Origin: Clostridiales bacterium
Lineage (GTDB): Bacteria > Bacillota > Clostridia > Christensenellales > Aristaeellaceae
Reading direction: 5' to 3'
NCBI GenBank assembly: GCA_004557805.1
Contig: SFFS01000164.1
Span: 1-5,700 of the forward strand
DNA length: 5,700 nt
The notes under the pieces were generated by a model. That model was not told the DNA's origin, ran no database searches, and saw only the letters and a program-made list of their open reading frames with translations. This document shows positions 1 through 5,700 of this stretch, one piece after another; position 1 is the first letter of the stretch; each line of letters starts with the position of its first letter. Both the position numbers and the translations under genes were made by a program.

Positions 1-905
1 CCCATCGTCATGGACAGATTGATGCCGTAGTTATATTCCAGCGAGGAAACGACGGCGGAGTATACGCCCTCTGTCTGCGTTCCGTTCGGCAGCGTCGCTT
101 TGCCATAGAGAAGCGCGTTGTCTGCCTCCCCGCCGAGCGTCTCAAGAAGCTGGAACGAACCGCCGAGTCCCTGATACCAGCCCTCGAAGTAGCTCAGCGT
201 AGTCGCTTCGGGCATCACAAAGAGCGTTTCGCCGCTGGCATTGTAATTCTGCGCCAGCGCGGCGCCTTCGGCCGACTGAAAGCCGGTTCCGCAAAGCTGG
301 ATGTAGATTTCCCGCTGCGGCTGCGCCGGGTCGTACACGTCGATGATGTAGCTGATGAAATCGCCGCCGGTTTGTACCGCCCAGCCCTTGGGAATCTGCA
401 TGGTGAAATAGCCGTCCGGCTGCTCATAGGTGTCATATTCGGCGGTCGAAGCGCTCTCCGAAGCGGACTCCATCAGCGCCGCATCGCCCTGCTTTTCCAT
501 GAGCGTCTGAAGATAGCCCTTCAGCAGGCTCAGGTTTTCCACCTCGTACCGCTTTCCCTCCGAGGTGACCGCAACGCCGCCCTCGAAATTCAGCGTCTGC
601 GTCCCGTCCGCGGTGTTGACCGCGACGGTCAGACCATCGTCCAGAACGCCCATATCGCTTTCTCCAGTGATGGAAAGCACCTGAATCAGCGCACAGACGC
701 CCTCGATGGTTTTTGCATCGGTTATGGTCGCTTCCTGCACGCCGCCCTCCGTGGAGAAGGAAAACTGAATGGACGTGATGGCGGAAGCCGGCATATTGAC
801 GATGCTTTCATACGCAGGCCACGAAAACTGTTCGGACTGCGCGTATGCCGCGCTGAAGCAGAAGAGCATGAGCAGCGCAAGGCTCAGGGAAAACCATCTT
901 TTCAT
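1..905 (-). CDS. Secreted protein with N-terminal signal peptide, unknown function (3' end beyond window)
   Basis: An open frame reads from an ATG at 905-903 down to the left edge: 301 complete codons with no stop, so the C-terminus is missing. The N-terminus is a clear Sec signal peptide: MKR, a hydrophobic stretch (about residues 5-20) and a likely signal peptidase I site after AYA (residue 22). The cysteine at 16 is not in a good lipobox, so I call it secreted rather than a lipoprotein. Residues about 40-137 look like a small alpha/beta domain. A Ser/Ala/Glu-rich linker (about 140-157) follows, then a second domain starting with GYFTMQIPKGW (residues 165-175), an opening I associate with PsbP/DcrB-like secreted domains; that assignment is tentative. 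The start is supported by AGGAGG 8 nt upstream and by an extended -10 promoter. The gene is divergent from the phage head genes and may be a lysogenic-conversion cargo gene or a host gene. No catalytic motif was recognised. Confidence 0.85.
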   Translation of the reverse strand, partial: MKRWFSLSLALLMLFCFSAAYAQSEQFSWPAYESIVNMPASAITSIQFSFSTEGGVQEATITDAKTIEGVCALIQVLSITGESDMGVLDDGLTVAVNTADGTQTLNFEGGVAVTSEGKRYEVENLSLLKGYLQTLMEKQGDAALMESASESASTAEYDTYEQPDGYFTMQIPKGWAVQTGGDFISYIIDVYDPAQPQREIYIQLCGTGFQSAEGAALAQNYNASGETLFVMPEATTLSYFEGWYQGLGGSFQLLETLGGEADNALLYGKATLPNGTQTEGVYSAVVSSLEYNYGINLSMTM

Positions 906-913
906 ACGGAACG

Positions 914-919
914 CCTCCT
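914..919 (-). promoter_or_regulatory. Ribosome binding site of the secreted-protein gene
   Basis: The minus strand reads AGGAGG here, a perfect Shine-Dalgarno core, with an 8-nt spacer to the ATG at 905-903. It fixes the start codon of the reverse gene. Confidence 0.85.
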
Positions 920-953
920 CTGGCAGAAAATTCACTTTTCAGGGCTTGCTTTT

Positions 954-962
954 ATTATAGCA
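954..962 (-). promoter_or_regulatory. Extended -10 promoter for the secreted-protein gene
   Basis: Read on the minus strand this is TGCTATAAT: a consensus TATAAT (959-954) preceded by the TGn extension typical of extended -10 sigma-A promoters. No good -35 box lies 16-18 nt upstream (the best hexamer there, TATGAA, is poor), which extended -10 promoters tolerate. Transcription would be expected to start near position 947, giving a leader of about 40 nt that contains the AGGAGG site. The prediction is from sequence only. Confidence 0.65.
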
Positions 963-1027
963 CAGAGCGGCGCTTCTTCATAGGAAAAAGATACGTAAAA
1001 TCCATTACGCTTTCATCAAAGATTTAC

Positions 1028-1033
1028 AGGAGG
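1028..1033 (+). promoter_or_regulatory. Ribosome binding site of the portal gene
   Basis: AGGAGG lies 7 nt before the ATG at 1041, supporting that start. Confidence 0.85.
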
Positions 1034-1040
1034 TCGCCCC

Positions 1041-2267
1041 ATGAAAAATCCATTCTCCCGTTTCTTCCGTGCGCGGGACAAGCCCGGCGCGACAGATTCA
1101 GTCAGCTCCGCGCCCACATTCTATTTTGGCTCCAGCGCGGCGGGCAAATCGGTCACGGCGAGCACCGCCATTCAGATGAGCACGGTCTACGCCTGCGTGC
1201 GGGTGATCGCGGAAACCATCGCCAGCCTGCCGCTGCACGTGTATCAGAATCAGGGCGAAGGCAGCGTCAAGGCACTGGAGCATCCGCTGTATCCGATTCT
1301 GCACGACGAACCCAACAGCGAGATGACCTCCTTTGTCTGGCGGGAGACGATACTTGCGCATCTGTTGCTCTGGGGAAACGCCTACTGCCAGATCATCCGC
1401 AGCGGACGAAACCAGATTCTCGGATTGTATCCGCTGCTGCCGGATCGCATGGAGGTGGATCGGGACAGCGCGGGCACGCTGACCTATACCTACTCTGCAA
1501 ACAGCGGACAGACGGTGAAACTGCGCCCGGAGGACGTACTGCACATTCCGGGGCTGGGCTTTGATGGGATCATGGGCTACAGCCCCATTGCTCTTGAGAA
1601 AAACGCCATCGGTCTGGGTCTGGCGGCTGAAGAATATGGCAGCAAGTTTTTCTCCAACGGCGCGCGCCCCAGCGGCATCCTGACCCATCCCAATACGGTG
1701 AAGGATCCGAAGAAGCTGCGGGACAGCTGGAACGCCGCTTACGGCGGCTCGAACAATTCCGGGCGTGTGGCAGTTTTAGAGGAAAATATGTCCTATACCC
1801 CCATCTCCATGCCAAACTCGGAGGCGCAGTTTCTGGAAACGCGCAAGTTTCAGGTGTCGGAGATCTGCCGCATTTATCGTGTGCCGCCGCATATGGTGGG
1901 TGATCTGGAGCACGCGACGTTTTCGAACATCGAGCATCAGTCCATTTCGTTTGCCGTACACACCATTCGCCCCTGGGTCGTTCGACTGGAACAGGCCATG
2001 AACCGCGCGCTCTTTTCCGATAAGGAGAAGGGCGTTTATTACGTTCGTTTCAACATGGACGGTCTCATGCGGGGCGATTACAAATCCCGCATGGAGGGCT
2101 ATGCCATTGGGCGGCAGAACGGATGGATGAGCGCGAATGACATCCGGGAACTGGAGAATATGAACCCCATCCCCGATGCGGACGGCGGAAACGAGTATCT
2201 GGTAAACGGAAACATGGTTCGAATCGCACAGGCAGCGCAGAACGGAGGCGAGCAGTCTGGAGCATAA
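1041..2267 (+). CDS. Phage portal protein (HK97 gp3-like family)
   Basis: This 408-residue protein is a complete portal of the HK97 family, close to the usual size of about 400-450 residues. Portals form a ring at one capsid vertex through which the terminase pumps DNA and to which the neck and tail attach. Recognisable stretches are MSTVYACVRVIAETIASLPL (residues 46-65), the WGNAYCQIIR segment (111-120) with the LYPLLPDRMEV strand (129-139), RPEDVLHIPG (162-171), the family signature VPPHMVGDLEHATFSNIEHQ (281-300), followed by the FAVHTIRPWVVRLEQAMNRA helix region (304-323), and a C-terminal segment around DIRELENMNPI (367-377). The start is set by AGGAGG 7 nt upstream. The last 11 nt overlap the proposed methyltransferase start. 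Its normal upstream neighbour, the large terminase gene, is not in the window; a reverse-strand secreted-protein gene is there instead. The family call is very secure. Confidence 0.97.
   Translation: MKNPFSRFFRARDKPGATDSVSSAPTFYFGSSAAGKSVTASTAIQMSTVYACVRVIAETIASLPLHVYQNQGEGSVKALEHPLYPILHDEPNSEMTSFVWRETILAHLLLWGNAYCQIIRSGRNQILGLYPLLPDRMEVDRDSAGTLTYTYSANSGQTVKLRPEDVLHIPGLGFDGIMGYSPIALEKNAIGLGLAAEEYGSKFFSNGARPSGILTHPNTVKDPKKLRDSWNAAYGGSNNSGRVAVLEENMSYTPISMPNSEAQFLETRKFQVSEICRIYRVPPHMVGDLEHATFSNIEHQSISFAVHTIRPWVVRLEQAMNRALFSDKEKGVYYVRFNMDGLMRGDYKSRMEGYAIGRQNGWMSANDIRELENMNPIPDADGGNEYLVNGNMVRIAQAAQNGGEQSGA
2244..2248 (+). promoter_or_regulatory. Ribosome binding site deciding the CTG start of the methyltransferase
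   Basis: GGAGG inside the 3' end of the portal gene lies 8 nt before CTG at 2257. It is well placed for that codon and 77 nt away from the first in-frame ATG (2326), so it argues for the CTG. Confidence 0.7.
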
Positions 2268-4023
2268 GAAACTTACACTGGGCAGCCTTTTTGATGGCAT
2301 CGGCGGATTTCCATTAGCCGGAAAAATGGCGGGAATCGTACCCGTCTGGGCTTCGGAGATTGAGCCGTTTCCCGTTCGCGTGACGGAAAAACGGCTGCCC
2401 GAAATGAAACACTACGGAGACGTGCACGGGCTGAACGGTGCTGATCTGGAGCCGGTAGATATTATTACCTTCGGCTCGCCCTGTCAGGATCTTTCCATCG
2501 CGGGAAAGCGTTCCGGGCTGGGAGGCAGCCGTTCGGGGCTTTTCTATGAAGCCGTGCGCGTTATTACTGAAATGAGGAAAAGTACGAATGGAAAATATCC
2601 AAGATGGGCGGTGTGGGAAAACGTGCCGGGCGCCCTGTCCTCTCAGGGTGGGCAGGATTTCCGCCGCGTCCTCGAAAGTCTCGTCCGCATCAAAGACCCC
2701 GCGGCAGATGTTCCTCTGCCGGAAAGCGGACGCTGGCTGCACGCGGGCGAGATCCTGGGCGACGGTTATTCTCTCGCCTGGCGCATCCTCGACGCCGCGC
2801 AGGGTTGGGGCGTCGCACAAAGACGGAAACGAATATTTGCTGTCCTCGATCTTGATGGACAATGTGCCGGAAAGGTTCTCTTTGAGTCCGAAGGCGTGTC
2901 AGGGTATACTCCGCCGGGCGGAAAAGCGCGGAAAGGAACTGCCTCAGGTGCTGAAAACAGCGCTGGAACGGCAGGCGAACGCGTAAGCGCCGGGGGCTTC
3001 TGCACCGAGCACAGCGCCGACAGCCGCGGCGTCGGCTATGAGGACGAGCGCGCGCCTACGCTTCGCGCGGGCGTTGTTCCCGGCGTGGCGATTGACTTCA
3101 ATCCTACCGACAGTCGCATTCGATTAAAGGAGGATGACCTCTGTCAAACTCTGTGTTCGCGCATGGGCACGGGAGGGAATCAGGTTCCGCTGGTATTCGG
3201 CATTTCATCCGACCAGAGCCACGCCATGTTGTCGGAAAACCCGCACGCCGGGATCTATGAAGCGGATACCAGCCGGACGCTGGACTGCAGCGGCGGCTCG
3301 CCGGCGTGCAATCAGGGCGGGATGCTCGTTGTTGCGCCGGCAGAAACGTCTTGCTATTGCATTCAGGGTTCCATGATCGGGCGCAAGGAGCAGAACGGCC
3401 CGCAGGGCGACGGCGTCAACCGCGAAGTAGCGTTTACGCTGGATACGGTAGATCGCCACGCTGTTTACGCCATGACTACGGGCTCCTTTACCCAGCTGGA
3501 TGAAGAGAAATCTCCGCCGCTCATGGCGCGGGACTACAAGGATCCGCCTGTGGTGGGCAGGGACGAGCCGGTCTACGCGCTGGATCGCGCCTGTTTTTCT
3601 GCCGGTCAGAACGCGCAGTACAACATGAACGTCGGCGAAGAAAAAGCGCCCACGCTGGTGGCGGAGGGGCCAGGCGCCGTTGCCGCGCCCGCGGCATATC
3701 TGGTGCGCAGGCTTACGCCCGGCGAGTGCTGCCGGCTGCAGGGCTACCCGGACGGCTGGTGCGAGAACCTTGAAAGTCCCGCACCATCCAATCAGGAAGC
3801 AGATCGCTGGGAAGCAATCTTCGAGGAATGGCGCACGGCCATGGGCGGAAAAACGAAACCCAAAACACGCCGGCAGATCATCCGCTGGCTGCAAAATCCC
3901 CATACGGATTCCGCAGAGTTCATGGCGTACGGAAATAGCGTCGCGGTACCGTGCGTCTTTTTTGTTCTCGCGGGAATCGTCTGGGCACAGGAAACGGAGG
4001 TGAACGAACTTGAGAACGATTAA
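2257..4023 (+). CDS. Phage DNA (cytosine-5) methyltransferase with long repeat-containing specificity region
   Basis: The enzyme transfers a methyl group from S-adenosylmethionine to C5 of cytosine in DNA. With a CTG start it is 588 residues. Motifs in order: motif I GSLFDGIGGF (9-18, SAM binding), motif IV GSPCQDLS (73-80, catalytic Cys76), motif VI ENV (122-124), motif VIII QRRKR (188-192), motif IX RRLTPGECCRLQGYP (484-498) and motif X GNSV (559-562). All key residues are present. No ATG, GTG or TTG lies between the in-frame stop at 2203-2205 and motif I. The first ATG (2326) would remove motif I, whereas CTG 2257 has GGAGG 8 nt upstream and yields a natural N-terminus, (L/M)EHKKLTLGSLFDG. 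Residues between motifs VIII and IX (about 290) far exceed the roughly 115 in single-specificity enzymes such as M.HhaI and contain degenerate repeats. No restriction endonuclease is visible, so it looks like an orphan phage enzyme, perhaps protecting phage DNA from host restriction. It overlaps the portal by 11 nt and the protease by 14 nt. Target sequence cannot be predicted. Confidence 0.93.
   Translation: MEHKKLTLGSLFDGIGGFPLAGKMAGIVPVWASEIEPFPVRVTEKRLPEMKHYGDVHGLNGADLEPVDIITFGSPCQDLSIAGKRSGLGGSRSGLFYEAVRVITEMRKSTNGKYPRWAVWENVPGALSSQGGQDFRRVLESLVRIKDPAADVPLPESGRWLHAGEILGDGYSLAWRILDAAQGWGVAQRRKRIFAVLDLDGQCAGKVLFESEGVSGYTPPGGKARKGTASGAENSAGTAGERVSAGGFCTEHSADSRGVGYEDERAPTLRAGVVPGVAIDFNPTDSRIRLKEDDLCQTLCSRMGTGGNQVPLVFGISSDQSHAMLSENPHAGIYEADTSRTLDCSGGSPACNQGGMLVVAPAETSCYCIQGSMIGRKEQNGPQGDGVNREVAFTLDTVDRHAVYAMTTGSFTQLDEEKSPPLMARDYKDPPVVGRDEPVYALDRACFSAGQNAQYNMNVGEEKAPTLVAEGPGAVAAPAAYLVRRLTPGECCRLQGYPDGWCENLESPAPSNQEADRWEAIFEEWRTAMGGKTKPKTRRQIIRWLQNPHTDSAEFMAYGNSVAVPCVFFVLAGIVWAQETEVNELEND
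2992..3696 (+). repeat. Six degenerate protein repeats in the methyltransferase variable region
   Basis: Residues 246-480 can be split into about six units. Each has a leading aromatic/small segment, an acidic stretch, a T-L (or P-L) core and a turn ending in small or hydrophobic residues. Cores are APTLRAG (266-272), CQTLCSR (296-302), SRTLDCSGG (339-347), AFTLDTV (392-398), SPPLMAR (419-425) and APTLVAEG (464-471). Approximate unit bounds are 246-278, 279-313, 314-359, 360-406, 407-433 and 434-480. Core spacings are 30, 43, 53, 27 and 45 residues, so units vary in length. Similarity at DNA level is slight, limited to short stretches such as GCGCCTACGCT and GCGCCCACGCT in the first and last units, suggesting old duplications. 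This region lies where the target recognition domain of cytosine-5 methyltransferases sits. The alignment was done by eye. Confidence 0.55.
3996..4000 (+). promoter_or_regulatory. Ribosome binding site of the protease gene
   Basis: GGAGG inside the end of the methyltransferase gene lies 9 nt before TTG at 4010. An in-frame TGA at 4001-4003 excludes any earlier start, so the TTG is decided by this site. Confidence 0.8.
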
Positions 4024-4792
4024 CCTGAACGGCTACATCGACGAAGAAGTCTGGTACGGCGACGAGATCACGCCGTCCATGCTGCACGACGCGCTCTACG
4101 GCGAGAACAACGAGTTTTCCGACGATGTGCGCATCATTCTGAACAGCTATGGCGGCTCGTGCAACGCCGCTGTTCGGATGCACGACGACATCCGCGCCTA
4201 TCCGGGCAAGGTGCATCTGGTGATCTCGGGCACGGCGGCGTCCGCTGCGACGGTGCTTTCCGCTGCGGCGGACACGCTGGAGATGACGCCGGGCAGTCTG
4301 TATATGATCCATGACCCTTCCACTGTCGCCTGGGGCAACGAGCGGGACTTCGGCGAAGCCATCGCGCTGCTGAAGGCCTGCAAGGAGAGCATCCTCAACA
4401 TCTATTCCCGGCGCAGCCCTATTGACCGCGGCACGCTGGCGGCGATGATGACCGCCACCACCTGGATGGACGCGGGCGCGGCGCTGGCGCAGGGATTTAT
4501 CGACGGTGTGGCCGACCCGCAAACATATCCAGCGGACTCCACTGCGGTGCATACCGTCAATCGGAAGGATGCCGAAGCGAAGGTGCGGCTCTGGCTGGAT
4601 CGGCATAACTCGCTCAAACAGGGAGAGACGGCGACGGCGCTGAAATCCGCCGCAATTCGCCCTGTAGCTGAAAACAAACCCGCCGAAAAGCAGCCGAACG
4701 CCGCGCTTCAGCCGGAGATCAGTGAAAGCCCCGGCGTTCCCGCCGACCAGCTGCGCAGACGGCTGGATCTGATCAAACCCAACGACCGATAA
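4010..4792 (+). CDS. ClpP-like head maturation protease (S14 family prohead protease)
   Basis: This 260-residue protein starts at TTG, fixed by a stop just upstream and GGAGG 9 nt before it. The ClpP-like core occupies about residues 1-170. It opens with INLNGYID (4-11), has the oxyanion-loop-like NSYGGS (45-50), then the nucleophile region GTAASAATVL (74-83, Ser78) and MIHDP (99-103, His101). The core ends with TTWMDAGAALAQGFID (150-165). By a hand alignment with E. coli ClpP, the position of catalytic Asp171 falls on Thr150, where phage relatives usually have Glu or Asp; Asp139 or Asp154 might substitute. The last 90 residues are a polar tail rich in Lys, Pro and Glu, ending in LRRRLDLIK (248-256). 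Such proteases cleave the N-terminal delta domain of HK97-type capsid proteins during head maturation, and the position directly upstream of the capsid gene fits this. It overlaps the methyltransferase by 14 nt, suggesting translational coupling. Confidence 0.93.
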   Translation: MRTINLNGYIDEEVWYGDEITPSMLHDALYGENNEFSDDVRIILNSYGGSCNAAVRMHDDIRAYPGKVHLVISGTAASAATVLSAAADTLEMTPGSLYMIHDPSTVAWGNERDFGEAIALLKACKESILNIYSRRSPIDRGTLAAMMTATTWMDAGAALAQGFIDGVADPQTYPADSTAVHTVNRKDAEAKVRLWLDRHNSLKQGETATALKSAAIRPVAENKPAEKQPNAALQPEISESPGVPADQLRRRLDLIKPNDR

Positions 4793-4796
4793 TTTT

Positions 4797-4801
4797 GGAG
4801 G
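4797..4801 (+). promoter_or_regulatory. Ribosome binding site of the major capsid gene
   Basis: GGAGG lies 6 nt before the ATG at 4808, in the 15-nt gap after the protease stop. Confidence 0.85.
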
Positions 4802-4807
4802 TACAAC

Positions 4808-5700
4808 ATGAGCAAGATTCTTGAAATGCGTCAGAAGCGCGCCGAGGTCTGGGACAAGGCCAGGGCTTTTCTGGATGAGCACACCAATGAAAACGGCGTG
4901 ATGAGCGCCGAGGATTCCCAGCAGTACGAGCGCATGGAGCAGGAGGTAGTCGACCTCGGTCACACCATCGACCGCATGGAGCGCGCGGAGCAGATGGAGC
5001 GCGAGATGAACGAACCCGTTCGTCAGCCGCTGGCGTCCCGCCCTGAAAAGAATCCCGGCGGTCGAACCGGCCGCGCGTCGGACGAATACAAGCTGGCCTT
5101 CTGGAACATGATCCGCAACCGCGGCGAGCATTTCCAGGTGCGCAACGCCCTTCAGATCGGAACCGATTCGGAGGGCGGTTTTCTTTGCCCGGATGAGTAC
5201 GAGCATACGCTGGTGCAGGCGCTGACCGAGGAAAATCAGCTGCGCAGTCTGTGCACCATCATCCGCACGGAATCCGGCGACCGCAAGATTCCCATCGTCG
5301 CCAGCCATGGCACCGCCAGCTGGGTGGAGGAAGAAGGTCAGATCCCTGAATCCGACGACGCTTTTGGTCAGATCTCCATCGGCGCGCACAAGGTGGCGAC
5401 CATGATCAAGGTGTCTGACGAACTGCTGCAGGACTCCGTGTTCGACGTGGAGAGTTACATCGCTTCCGAGTTCGCCCGCCGCATTGGCGCGGCCGAGGAG
5501 GACGCGTTCATCAACGGCAATGGTACGGCGAAGCCCACGGGCCTTCTGCACAGCGTAAATGGCACGACCACTGGCGTGACTACGGCCGGCGCGGCGATTA
5601 CGGCGGATGAGATCATCGACCTGATCCATTCCGTGAAGTCCGGCTATCGCAAAAAGGCGGTTTTCCTCCTGAACGACAGCACGGTCAAAGCCCTTCGCAA
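4808..5700 (+). CDS. Major capsid protein, HK97 fold (3' end beyond window)
   Basis: The gene is open to the right edge with 297 complete codons; family members are usually about 380-420 residues, so roughly the last quarter is missing. Residues 3-67 are highly charged and helical (for example EMRQKRAEVWDKARAFLDE, 6-24), matching the N-terminal delta domain that acts as built-in scaffold and is cut off by the maturation protease. The mature part probably begins somewhere between about 78 and 115; the exact site cannot be read. ALQIGTDSEGGFLCPDEY (114-131) is the classic N-arm entry of this family. RKIPIVASHGTASWVEEEGQ (159-178) is the E-loop region and ATMIKVSDELLQDS (197-210) leads to the long spine helix SYIASEFARRIGAAEEDAFI (216-235), followed by NGNGTAKPTGLL (236-247). 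Capsid crosslinking of the HK97 kind cannot be judged, because the partner asparagine region lies beyond the window. The start follows GGAGG by 6 nt. Confidence 0.96.
   Translation, partial: MSKILEMRQKRAEVWDKARAFLDEHTNENGVMSAEDSQQYERMEQEVVDLGHTIDRMERAEQMEREMNEPVRQPLASRPEKNPGGRTGRASDEYKLAFWNMIRNRGEHFQVRNALQIGTDSEGGFLCPDEYEHTLVQALTEENQLRSLCTIIRTESGDRKIPIVASHGTASWVEEEGQIPESDDAFGQISIGAHKVATMIKVSDELLQDSVFDVESYIASEFARRIGAAEEDAFINGNGTAKPTGLLHSVNGTTTGVTTAGAAITADEIIDLIHSVKSGYRKKAVFLLNDSTVKALR

Larger units (their letters stand above)
906..1040. other. Divergent intergenic region between the secreted-protein and portal genes
   Basis: This 135-nt spacer separates two genes pointing away from each other. 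It holds the promoter and RBS of the left gene and the RBS of the portal gene. I see no convincing forward promoter for the portal: TAAAAT at 996-1001 has no matching -35 box. I see no terminator either. A short inverted repeat (CGTAA at 994-998 and TTACG at 1005-1009, 6-nt loop) is too small to interpret. It is AT-richer than the flanking genes. Confidence 0.7.

Noticed and set aside
372..983. Plus-strand open frame (203 codons) across the left region
   Set aside because: It is antisense to the signal-peptide gene, which has a proper RBS, promoter and protein-like sequence. The plus-strand product is Arg/His-rich and also crosses the reverse promoter.
996..1001. TAAAAT as a forward -10 box for the portal operon
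   Set aside because: There is no acceptable -35 hexamer at 16-18 nt and no TGn extension, and AT-rich hexamers are expected in this spacer.
994..1009. Inverted repeat CGTAA-N6-TTACG in the intergenic region
   Set aside because: A 5-bp stem with no T tract is too small for a terminator and could arise by chance. An operator role cannot be supported.
2257..2267. Programmed frameshift fusing portal and methyltransferase
   Set aside because: No slippery heptamer or downstream pseudoknot is apparent, and a well-placed GGAGG before the CTG explains the arrangement more simply.
1098..2300. Minus-strand open frames opposite the portal gene (196 and 174 codons)
   Set aside because: The portal reading is unambiguous over its whole length, and the antisense products match nothing I recognise.
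2588..2986. Plus-strand open frame (132 codons) within the methyltransferase
   Set aside because: It overlaps motifs VI to VIII in another frame and has no domain.
3205..3903. Minus-strand open frame (232 codons) opposite the methyltransferase
   Set aside because: It is a shadow of the methyltransferase with no domain, and Arg/Ala-rich composition.
3920..5629. Long minus-strand open frame (569 codons) opposite the protease and capsid genes
   Set aside because: It lies entirely antisense to well-supported genes of known families, its product has no recognisable domain and is dominated by Arg, His, Val and Ala as expected for a shadow frame in GC-rich DNA. Its length follows from the codon bias of the true genes.

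Overview
The window looks like the front half of the head-morphogenesis module of a tailed phage or prophage (HK97-type, siphovirus-like). The host is probably a moderately GC-rich Gram-positive bacterium, most likely a Clostridia-type Firmicute. This rests on strong AGGAGG-like ribosome binding sites before nearly every gene, use of TTG and apparently CTG starts, an extended -10 promoter, and the style of the phage proteins. A finer taxonomic call is not possible from the sequence alone.

Layout: (1) positions 1-905, minus strand, hold the N-terminal 301 residues of a secreted protein with a signal peptide. The gene runs off the left edge and has its own RBS and an extended -10 promoter. (2) Positions 906-1040 are a short divergent intergenic region. 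(3) Then come four tightly packed plus-strand genes: portal protein (1041-2267), cytosine-C5 DNA methyltransferase (2257-4023), ClpP-like head maturation protease (4010-4792) and the 5' part of the HK97-fold major capsid protein (4808 to the right edge).

Portal, protease and capsid are the standard order for an HK97-type head: the portal forms the DNA-entry vertex, the capsid protein carries an N-terminal scaffolding-like delta domain, and the protease removes that domain during maturation. The methyltransferase is inserted between portal and protease, overlapping both (11 and 14 nt), so it is probably translated as part of the late structural message and could methylate progeny DNA at the time of packaging.

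Most interesting points: the methyltransferase has no ATG, GTG or TTG start that keeps its SAM-binding motif I, and seems to use a CTG inside the end of the portal gene. It also carries an unusually long region between motifs VIII and IX made of about six degenerate repeats. The protease seems to lack the usual acidic residue at the third triad position. The secreted-protein gene lies in reverse just before the portal, where a terminase gene would normally be expected, and looks like a cargo (moron) gene. No RNA genes, CRISPR arrays, insertion sequences or convincing terminators were seen.
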